DNA of 64,000 nucleotides, from assembly GCA_018340375.1 (NCBI GenBank), contig JAFFJZ010000001.1:38680001-38744000 (forward strand), written 5' to 3'. The notes beneath the pieces are model-generated. The model was given only the letters and a program-made list of their open reading frames with translations, ran no database searches and was not told the origin of the DNA. Of this stretch, positions 56,495 through 64,000 are shown piece after piece; position 1 is the first letter of the stretch; each line of letters begins with the position of its first letter. The translations under genes and the position numbers were made by a program. This DNA comes from Gonatopus flavifemur. Lineage: Eukaryota > Arthropoda > Insecta > Hymenoptera > Dryinidae.

Positions 56495-57626
56495 GGGTAG
56501 ACCGAGGCGAACCGAATCAAACTAAGCTCTTTGGCTGTTTTGGATTATTTCTATTCTCAATTTCACTCTCTATGTGCATCAGTTATTTACATACACTCAT
56601 TACCTACCGAAACCAAGAGATAGCATGACCATATCACGCATCATTTGGTCCTGGGTAATTACAGAAGTCTGTACGTCGTGTGCACGCGAGAGAAATTTGT
56701 CCGTGATGTCAAACAACCATTGTAATTCTCTAAATTTCTAATGATAAGGTATGTTAAAAATCATGCGATTTTGATTGATATATATAGTTGGTGAAGTACA
56801 TAATGAGATTAGAACATTGTTCAGTCAATAATATCAGGCCCTTCATGAACAAATGAATATTTTTTTGCACATAGTATACGGGGCGATTCGGATCACGTTT
56901 CCTGGGGTGAATAGGATCATGGGTATTTCGAGTCATACATTGTAAAATTGAATTTGTAACTTGACTGTGTCTTGATTTTCAAGATTCCTTAACCTCTCAA
57001 TTGTCAATAATGAAAATTTTCATGACAAATAACCTAAAAATTCTCATTCGGTCATCATGTATGATTTCATTGTTGATGAAAAAGTCTTCGATCATGCTGA
57101 TTTTCGACTGAAAATTTGTTGTTTTGGTTGCGTCTTGAATTTTGTCGATGTTGAGGATAAAACTGAGCCTTTCTTCTTATAGAATAGGTGAATGATTTTA
57201 AATCTGAAATTGATGATGTTAGGCAATTGATTTCAAGTTCACCGAGTTCATTTAAAAACAGACAGCACTTACAAAAATAATTTTGAAATGACTCTGCGTC
57301 AAGCTGTTGATGGAGTAAAGTTTCTTCATTCATTTTACATATTTACAGTTCGTTTATAAGCATTAATACGTTTTTCATTAGTGGATATATGATGTTTGTC
57401 TATGATCCGATTCGCCTCCGATTTTTGGGCGAATCGGATATTTCTCATTTTGTGTGTATTTGATTGTAAAATAAAGACGTGTTTATTTGAATGTTTTTTG
57501 TTTGTATAGACTCCAAGCCAAAGATGTATAGAATGAGAATTTATGAAGATACTTATTGAAAAAATCTTGCTTTTGGTCATTTTGATTCGTTGAAGATGAA
57601 ATGATCCGGTTCGCCTCGGTCTACCC
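56495..57626. mobile_element. 1.13-kb element with ends GGGTAGACCGAGGCGAACCG
   Basis: The left end GGGTAGACCGAGGCGAACCG and right end are exact complements for 20 bp, then ATCA. Sub-terminal text repeats the same core inside the element: GGCGATTCGGATCACG at about 56882, GAATAGGATCATGGG at 56911, GATCCGATTCGCCTCCG at 57405 and GGCGAATCGGAT at 57428. No target duplication is clear, partly because the left side abuts another element. An 88-codon minus-strand ORF (57067-57333) and an 81-codon one (57335-57580) have no recognisable transposase motif. Superfamily not assigned. Confidence 0.7.
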
Positions 57627-57869
57627 CACTATTATGCGTGTGAGGTAAAAAAGATTGACTTGCCAAGAAATTGACAATAAAGTTACTTTGAAGAAACAGT
57701 TGCAATATTTGATATGCTAATGGATATCATCATGTAGATTCAAGTTCTTAGTTACATTGCTGCAATGTCGCTGTAATCATCTCCAGCTCAGGGGATTGAT
57801 GTCACATCGAGAATTGAAAAAAATTTCTTAAAACATCCTCGAGAATGATAAAAATATAATTTAATACGC

Positions 57870-58205
57870 ATCGGTTTTGACAGTGAAAAAATGGGTTGCT
57901 GAATTTAAACGAGGCCGTACATGCATTCAAGATGATGAACGCTCAAGACGTCCAAAAACTGCAACGACCGACAACACCGTCCTACAAATCCACCACGCCG
58001 TCCTGAATGATCACCGAGAGTACGTGAGCTTTCTGACGCTGCGAATATCTCCGTACATCGTGTCCATTACTTTTTACATCATCTTTTGAATATAAGAAAG
58101 CTTTCCGCATGATGAGTGCGGTGTTCATTAAAGGAAAACTATCGCGGATATGACACTAGCCCAATCGTTTATTTCAAACTGTTCAAGAATGCTTTGGTGA
58201 AATCA
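57870..58205 (+). pseudogene. Mariner transposase N-terminal fragment, frameshifted
   Basis: Residues TVKKWVAEFKRGRTCIQDDE and RSRRPKTATTDNTV match the first HTH/linker of mariner transposases ('W---FK-GR-S--DD-R-GRP'). After HDHRE (about 58018) the match moves to another frame, where VRELSDAANISVHRVHYFLH and HLLNIRKLSA give the second HTH ('I--GTVH-IL---L---KLSA'). Beyond about 58105 only traces remain (a segment like RLFQTVQECFGEI). All catalytic Asp motifs and both ends are missing. The sequence is closer to mauritiana-type mariners than to the element at 20964. Confidence 0.85.
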
Positions 58206-59185
58206 AAATATTTGTCTGTGCAACAGTTTCAGGTGTGTCAAAAGATTGCGGCGCATAGCAATATTTGAATTTTCCAATACTTCCGAACAGTCTAAAACAA
58301 ATCAGCATGTAATGAGAAAACCTCGAGAGCTAACGGTAGTACTCGGTAACACGGCCGCAATTCATTGGCTCTCGCGGGGTTCAATAATACGGGTTGTATG
58401 GGCCAGAAGTTGATGAGCCTAGAGGATTAAGAGGCCTCCTATCTTTCCTCGATGTTTTCAAAGATGCCTTCCTGAGTGCTTAGAGGTCTACTCCCTAGTA
58501 TGAATCATTCTATACTCCACATTATATGATTCCTCAAAGGATCCCTCATAAGATCCTTCATAGGTTCCTACATCAAATTCATATGAAAACCAATATGGGT
58601 CCCTTTAACATATAGATACCCATATGAATTCTACAAAGATTCTTGTGAGTTCTCATAAAGGATGCTTTGATGATTTTTTTGACCGAGATACTGGAATTAT
58701 AAATATATTCCCTCATTGATTTGAATTAAATGGATACAAATCACTTGTCTCATCAAATTCAATTCATGATCCTACATATTCATTCTACCAGCGTAAATTT
58801 CAATGATTAGGGGTGAATGTTGATTAAATAATTCAGTGCAATTGAAGTATTTATCGAAACTGATTGCAACGGAAATCAATTGTGGATGCAGTGAATTTGA
58901 AAAGTATCTCCATATGAATGATTTATTTCAGAGAATTTATACATGAAGAATATAAAAATTGCACCAACTGTTGTTTCAAAAAATCGTATTATAGGATTTA
59001 TGTACAATTTCTACATAGATATATGAAAATACAAAAATTGGATATACATTCTACAAAATTATTTATCAAGATAGATTCCTGTATATATCATATCAAGTAA
59101 AGGGTAAGGACTACCAATGGATTGTTTCAAATAACATGTTTAAGGATCCAGAATGTGAGCAATTAGTATTCGATTAATACTCTAG
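58206..59185. other. Gene-poor stretch with a GGATCC-word repeat
   Basis: 58430-58670 repeats GGATCCCTCATAAGATCC / AAAGGATGC and CCCATATGAATTC / CATATGAAAACC words in both orientations, a decayed fold-back of unknown type. No gene recognised. Confidence 0.35.
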
Positions 59186-59209
59186 TCATTGACGAGTTTC
59201 GTAACACTT
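59186..59209. repeat. Fragment of the MITE family at 41197
   Basis: ACTCTAGTCATTGACGAGTT then TCGTAACACTT matches the arm of the 41197 element (ACTCTAGTAATTGACGAGTT). It is cut off by the TA-type MITE that starts at 59210. Confidence 0.6.
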
Positions 59210-60483
59210 GACTGTAAAAAATGATTGTGGAATTTTCCCCCAAAAAATGGTGGCAGCAAAGTTCCTCCACAGATGGGCGATTTCCCACCATAATTTGGTA
59301 GACTTCCCTTCATTTGTGGAAGATTCAACACCCAAAAAACAAAATAATTTCTCAAAGTGGTGGAAAAATCCCCCCCTTCCCTAGTAGAAATATAATCAGT
59401 TTTCCTTATTACTGATGAGGCACTGATGAGGAAACGCTAATCAGGAAGAACTGATCATTTACTTATTGGGAACTGATTTGTCTAATATGATTATTAAAAT
59501 TCATATGAAACTGATCAAATTCTGACAAGTTATTGCCTTTATTCGCAAGAAATATTGATAGCGTAAATGTTCATAAAAAATATTCGGTTTAAAAAACATA
59601 TTGATTGTTATTGAAGTGATATATTGCAATTGTGAAATTACACATATTTCCGATATGTCTTAACCAAAATTTGAAGTATCCCAAAGAAATTGAATCGAAT
59701 TGGTTCAGATTATTTGATCCTGGGTTTGCTGTATCAAATCGATGAAACCTAACCTCAATAATTATAAAGAGTATATGCACATAACAAAGCTACCTTGGAA
59801 ATTGTTAGATTTTGTGAGGTTATGGTATAAAAGGAGATGACGTGTAATATGTATACTTATATTCTTTCTTGTTGTGAAATAATATAGTTGTGTTATTTAT
59901 TATGAGTGAGTATAGTAGTAACTTGAATATTATCTCATGATTGAGGTGGAAACACCATACATATGGTTTGATATATCTTTTTTCCTTGGCCAAAACTCCT
60001 ACATTTTATCTAAGAAAAAGTCTAGGAAAATTTTTCCTACGTGTTTTGCTGAAAATTTACTTTTTAATCCTTGGAAACATCTTAAACAAAAACATAAATT
60101 ATTATTTGAGTGAAGAATCATCAATTTAGTGTTATAATTTCATATCTTCATCGACATAACCTGCATTTTTGTGGGTGATGAATGCTTCGTTAGTTACTCG
60201 CAAATAACTCATCAACTACCGATCAGTCCCTCATCAGTTACTCGCTCATATCTGCTCAGTTTTTTCAATCAGTTTCTGATTAGTCAGAGCGTTACACCCC
60301 TTGTCGGAAACTTGTAAGTTTCCTGATCAGTCCCTGATCAGTGGAATGGAAAACTGATCAGTGCCTCATCATTTGCTAGAGAAAATTTCTACTAGGGTTT
60401 TTGATGTGAAAACAATTCCCCCACGATGGTGGTACAAAAACCATCAACAGTGTGAAGAAAAACTCCCCACATTTTTCACAGTG
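59210..60483. mobile_element. TA-type MITE split by a 1-kb CCC element
   Basis: The left end (G)ACTGTAAAAAATGATTGTGG and right end CCACATTTTTCACAGTG (followed by TA) are imperfect complements. The two halves share GGTGG, TTCCCCC and TGGAAGATT-like words. Without the insertion at 59379-60397 the host is ~255 bp. The left TA is not preserved. Confidence 0.55.
59379..60397. mobile_element. Largest CCC-type element (1019 bp), TT duplication
   Basis: Ends CCCTAGTAGAAAT and ATTTCTACTAGGG; TT flanks both sides (59377-59378, 60398-60399). Sub-terminal arms of ~100 bp are built of short CTGATCAG / ACTGATGAGG words on both sides (CAGTTTTCC..ACTGATGAGGCACTGATGAG left; CTGATCAGTGCCTCATC right). The right arm holds AGCGTTACACCCCTTGTCGG, comparable with the GTAACGC word of other members. 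The central ~550 bp (59520-60120) is AT-rich and distinct from the arms. It holds a 62-codon ORF (59941-60129) without transposase motifs. Non-autonomous, or a deletion derivative. Confidence 0.85.
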
Positions 60484-60924
60484 TAGATTCTCCTTCGCCC
60501 CTCACCCGTCACTATCGGGGCAGACAAGAGGAATCCCTGACCCTGATGTGGGTCAGTGAGCTGCCTAATATGATTTCTATCAGGGTATTTATGGAAGAAA
60601 TTGATATACCTAAGAGAGTTCTATACCTGTATAAATATGGGGGTGTGTTTGTATGTATACAATAAAAGGTAAAACTCACCTTCATCCTAAATATCAGCTT
60701 ATTTTGAGATACACCCAAAACTAGCCCTTCATCAACTGAAAATTAGCATCAAAAACAAATTTCGACACAATAGAAAACACAGAGTTTCAGTTCATTCTTC
60801 AAATCAGATGCAACCACATTCAGTCGAAATTTTTAAAGTGTATGTGTATTACACATTACCAGCTAGAAGGTGAATATTATCCCTCGGTGATCAAAACTTC
60901 GAACGCGTTTTTCTTGAAACAGCG
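60484..60924. other. No supported gene
   Basis: 60485-60590 shares a ~90-base repeat with 55919-55990. The rest is AT-rich with no feature. Confidence 0.35.
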
Positions 60925-62054
60925 TTTGTGAGATTTGCGGAAAAAGTATTTCCAAAAGTTTTAGGTCCTTTATTATTTATTATTTTCATTAATGATGTCT
61001 CTATGATTTTCAAGTACTGCGCACATCTCCTTTTTCCTGATGACCTTAAACTTTTTATGATTATAAGAACTTACAGAGATGCTCAAAATCTGCAATCTGA
61101 TTTGGATCGGTTACAATCTTGGTGTGTGCTATCTAACACGTCATCAAATCTCACTAAATGCCATGTGATGAGATTTTATAGAGGTAAAAATGCTATTTAT
61201 TTTCCTTATAACTTGTCTCATTCTCTGTTATCACCTATAAATACTGTTCGTGATCTTGGAGTTTCATTTGACTCTCGTTTGAACTTTTCAGATCATTACA
61301 ATTACATAGTTGATACTTCCATGAAATCTCTTGGATTCATCAAGCGCGTTTGTAAAGATTTCCGTGATCCTGTCGCACTCCGAACACTGTATTGTACTTT
61401 AGTTGGACCTCATCTTGAGTATGCGTCTCAAATTTGAAGCTCTCATTTAATTCGGGATTGTACAGACTTGGAAAGAGTTCAGCATAAGTTTCTGCGTTTT
61501 GCTGCCTATCAGATAGGCCGTCCGTTGAGCGTAACTTGTCATGATTACTCATTGATTATGTCTCTACTCAACTTGCCTTCCTTGGAATCACGTCGTTTGT
61601 TCAATGATTTTTCATTTTTATATAAAATTGTTGATGGGAAAATTCGCTGCCCTCAACTGCTTGGACTTGTACGTTTTAATGTCCCTTCTCGTTTATTAAG
61701 ACGCCCTAAATTGTTCAATCCAATTTCTTATAAATCGAGATACGGTTATTCTGATCCGGTAAATCGGATATCTATCCTAGCTAATTCTTACAGTGATGTG
61801 CTTGAATAATTTTCAGCCCATTCTGATCTTAGGAATTCTCATCCTCTGATTTGTCAAATTTAATACCTAATTGTCCATTTTATCTATAATCATACACGTT
61901 AACTGTTGTTGTAATATAAGATGCATGTAGTCGAGCTTAACATGATGCTTAATGCTTTGATGCATAATATGTTATATGGTTCAAATAATGTATATTCTAC
62001 ATACCAAAGGGTCTTTTATACCCGTATAAAACAATAAAAAAAAAATAAAAAAAA
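60925..62054 (+). pseudogene. LINE (Jockey/CR1-like) 3' half with A-rich tail
   Basis: 5'-truncated non-LTR retrotransposon. It begins within the 'PQGS-LGPLLF' motif (here LGPLLFIIFINDV) and continues to FPDDLKLF, where the catalytic YADD is changed to FPDD. It then reads LDRLQSWCVLSNTSSNLTKC, VRDLGVSFDSRLNFSDHYNY, SLGFIKRVCKDF and RTLYCTLVGPHLEYAS. A TGA at 61435-61437 replaces the usual W. The same frame goes on through LERVQHKFLRFAAYQIG, LPSLESRRLFNDFSFLYKI, DGKIRCPQLL and YGYSDPVNRISILANSYSDV to the stop at 61807-61809. A ~220-bp 3' UTR ends in an A-rich tail (62027-62054). Only one nonsense codon in ~290 codons makes this the youngest LINE fragment here. Confidence 0.92.
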
Positions 62055-62255
62055 GTTCTCAACCGATTTTGATGAAACTTCGAGGGTTTTTTCCATGCAC
62101 TGAAAAAAATGTATTGGTCTCATAACAGTATTGTTATACCAGCTATCTCTGAAGTATAGGGACATCGGTACGGCTATCATAGCCAAACGGTTCGTTGTGG
62201 GAACGACACTAATCGGTATAATAGTAATCTGTATCGTTCCAGAACGATTTGAGTG
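62055..62255. other. Repeat-like flank
   Basis: It starts with GTTCTCAACCGATTTTGATG right after the LINE tail. Contains CACTGAAAAAAATGTATTGG, which looks like a MITE end, without a recognised partner. No gene. Confidence 0.3.
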
Positions 62256-62669
62256 CACTGAGAGAAGACCAATTTGGAAGTTCGGTAAATAGTAATGTAA
62301 TAGATCGATAAATCTGAATATTACTGAACTTTTAGCGATGTTTCATGAAATTTCCAGAAAAATCACTGAAATTTTGCTTCACTGATTACTGACTGTTTTT
62401 CCATCGTTATTATATAATACAATATTCATGACCAAATTCGCTGTGTGTCGCTCAATTTCTAAACGCCTAGCAATCAAAAGACACACAGCATTTGATCATG
62501 AATATTGTACTATTTGATAACGATTGAAGAACACTGAGTATTGTGAAGCAGAATTCCAGTAATCCTTCTTGAAATCCCATGAAGCATCGCTGAATATTCA
62601 ATACTATTTAGATTTATCGAACAAGTATATTACTGTCCACTGAACTTCCAAATCACTCTTCTCTCAGTG
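62256..62669. mobile_element. CACYGAGA-type MITE (414 bp), TG duplication
   Basis: Ends CACTGAGAGAAGACCAATTT and AAATCACTCTTCTCTCAGTG, with arms of ~150 bp (GGAAGTTC / GAACTTCC; ATCGATAAATCTGAAT / ..TAGATTTATCGA; ACAATATTCATGA / TCATGAATATTGT). TG flanks both sides (62254-62255, 62670-62671). The loop carries CTGTGTGTCG / GACACACAGC. Non-coding. Confidence 0.8.
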
Positions 62670-62690
62670 TGTCGCCATTGCAGCTATCTA

Positions 62691-62939
62691 CACTGTAGAA
62701 AATAATCACAATTTTCCTGTATACAGCCACCGGAAAATTCCAACCACCGGATGAGAACTGAATTTCCGATATATAAATGTGAAATTTCCCGTGAATTCAA
62801 CTGAAAATTCCAAATTTTATAGGATCCTTACTATTTTCCAGGAAACTTCCGGACAAGTGCAGAAAATCCCTAAGGCATGTATATGGTAATGACTTCATAT
62901 AAATTCATAGGAATTGTCCCATAGAAATTTTTCACAGTG
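62691..62939. mobile_element. TA-type MITE, first of two related copies
   Basis: Ends CACTGTAGAAAATAATC and ATAGAAATTTTTCACAGTG; TA flanks both sides (62689-62690, 62940-62941). The interior is close to the copy at 63221: both have a GGAAAATTCCAA / GGAAAAGTCCAA word, CTGAAAATT(C/T)CAAA, and a TTCATATAAATTCATAGG / ..TAATTTTATAGG right part. 249 bp. Confidence 0.85.
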
Positions 62940-62955
62940 TACTTTTAACAATCAT

Positions 62956-62996
62956 CAGTGTTGCGATTTTTTAGCTCAATGAATATCGCGACACTG
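62956..62996. mobile_element. Tiny hAT-type remnant (41 bp)
   Basis: CAGTGTTGCGAT..TAGCTC and GAATATCGCGACACTG match the ends of the hAT MITE at 39476 with almost no interior. The flanks ACAATCAT and TCAACCAT match at 6 of 8. It is probably a near-total internal deletion derivative. Confidence 0.45.
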
Positions 62997-63218
62997 TCAA
63001 CCATACTTCAAATAGTGAGTTTAACCACACATTTCCGTCAGTGTAATATTCTATTGAGTAGAATATACAGTATAGTATATTAGCTTCTGTGTGAATTGAA
63101 CATCTCTGTTATCCGACTCTGCAAAGTATAAAAGTTATTGCGGGAAGCCGCAAATTTTTGGTGAATTCTTCATTTTTTCGAAAAACTTGGCCAGATTCTT
63201 GATTTTTTCACTTTCCTT
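62997..63218. other. No supported feature
   Basis: AT-rich DNA between two related MITEs; no gene or further repeat ends. Confidence 0.3.
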
Positions 63219-63220
63219 TA

Positions 63221-63472
63221 TACTGTAAAAAATAATCGGAACTTTCCTGCATGCATTATTTGGAAAAGTCCAAACACTGATCGTGGAATCAGTTTCCAGT
63301 ACACTTTTATGAAATTTCTCATGGATTCATCTGAAAATTTCAAACATCATGGGATTTTTTCCAACATTTCGCAGTAAATTTCCGAACAAGTTCGAAAAAT
63401 TTCTAATACATGTATGTGTTGATTACTCCACGTAATTTTATAGGAATTTCTCCATGAGAATTTCTTACGGTC
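63221..63472. mobile_element. TA-type MITE, second related copy
   Basis: Left end TACTGTAAAAAATAATCGG; right end GAGAATTTCTTACGGTC; TA flanks both sides (63219-63220, 63473-63474). Same interior order as 62691-62939 in the same orientation, with about 25% divergence by eye. 252 bp. Confidence 0.8.
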
Positions 63473-63474
63473 TA

Positions 63475-63759
63475 TTCCCGGATAGCAATTTAACCTTGCT
63501 GCAATGTTGTCAGGCAAGCTTGTGACAAGGTTGATATAAGCCTCCTAGTTGACACACGACAAGGGTACAAGCTTACAAAACTCTTGCAGCAGGGCTGTAG
63601 CAACCTTACACTGACAAGGTTGTCAATAACAAGCCAAAAACAATCGAATGACAAGTGTGACAGGGTTATGACAAGCCTACATGTTATCTGGGTTTTCATT
63701 AGTTCACACAGAAAGTATATCCATACGTGGAATCCCAGTGAACATCCATTCGAAGCCTT
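63475..63759. other. CAAGCTTG-word repeat tract
   Basis: Repeats of TTGTCAGGCAAGCTTGTGAC, GACAAGGTTG, TGACAAGCC and CAACCTT words in both orientations, similar in style to 45020-45673. A decayed inverted repeat. No gene. Confidence 0.4.
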
Positions 63760-63967
63760 GATAATGTGATCTAAAAGATGTCAGAATGATCTCTAATGCG
63801 TCGATTTCTGCCATCTTTTTGATGTCTTTCTCAAGGGTTCCAAATGCTATGTAGGAGATAACACGGATAACTCGTACAAAGTATCACAACTCTTGAAAAG
63901 ACATAAAAAGAAAGTGGCAGAAATTGACGCATCGGAAAACATTTCGTCATCCCTTAGATAGCATTAT
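63760..63967. mobile_element. Fold-back MITE (~207 bp)
   Basis: Left arm ATAATGTGATCTAAAAGATG, then AATGCGTCGATTTCTGCCA and TGATGTCTTTCTCAAGGGTT. The right arm is the complement: AACTCTTGAAAAGACAT, TGGCAGAAATTGACGCAT, CCTTAGATAGCATTAT. Ends and target duplication are not sharp. Shares AGATGTC / GACAT words with the tract at 14686. Confidence 0.6.
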
Positions 63968-64000
63968 GACAGTTCCAAATGTTCACCGGAAAATTATTTA

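Noticed and set aside
58486..58520. CCC-type left end (CCCTAGTATGAATC)
   Set aside because: No matching right end with a 2-bp duplication was found downstream.
1..64000. CRISPR array, bacterial operon or prophage
   Set aside because: No regularly spaced direct repeats, no dense gene packing and no ribosome-binding-site-led ORFs; all content is eukaryotic in style.

Overview
This is an AT-rich window from an animal nuclear genome, most likely an insect. The evidence is the transposon set (cecropia/irritans-like mariner, piggyBac-type, hAT-type and Jockey/CR1-like LINE remnants), the long CT microsatellites and the lack of any long host ORF. A hymenopteran (parasitoid wasp or relative) is plausible but cannot be shown from the sequence alone. 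No complete host protein-coding gene, rRNA or CRISPR array is visible. The window reads as intergenic DNA or a long intron packed with small, mostly non-autonomous transposons.

Recognisable coding remnants are few. A near-complete mariner lies at 20964-22254, with good ends and TA duplications, but its transposase has three in-frame stops. A second, frameshifted mariner fragment of another subfamily is at 57870-58205. Four decayed LINE reverse-transcriptase pieces lie at 37835-38280, 40895-41762, 45735-46315 and 60925-62054. Weak host candidates are a possible exon on the minus strand (36567-36819), a 119-aa ORF with a signal-peptide-like start (17965-18324), a possible exon at 8277-8456, a 32-codon small ORF at 48116-48214 and three GC-raised islands.

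The main content is miniature inverted-repeat elements whose ends and target duplications can be read directly. (1) hAT-type, 8-bp duplications: 1385, 2343, 6640, 19358, 39476 and 53823, with fragments at 29262 and 62956. (2) TA-flanked Tc1/mariner-type: 14391, 42942, 56284, 62691, 63221 and the host at 59210. (3) A piggyBac-type 1.56-kb element with TTAA duplications at 38682-40240. (4) A set with ends CCC-N5-(G)AAA and a strict 2-bp target duplication that is almost always two A/T bases (AA, TT, AT or TA): 3427, 7197, 17615, 24773, 26833, 29913, 41197, 45020, 47478, 47923, 48259 and 59379. (5) A set with ends CACYGAGA and 2-bp TG/CA duplications: 40443 and 62256, with a host at 20848. (6) Large fold-backs at 2807-3373, 11127-11508, 52739-53215 and 63760-63967, and a 1.1-kb element with ends GGGTAGACCGAGGCG at 56495-57626.

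Nesting gives a history. The mariner sits inside a CACYGAGA element. A hAT MITE sits inside the piggyBac element. A CCC element sits inside a LINE ORF, and removing it with one TT copy restores the reading frame. A 1-kb CCC element sits inside a TA-type MITE. Set (4) is the best candidate for something not well described: it is abundant, variable in sequence, consistent in target-site behaviour, and no transposase for it is visible here.
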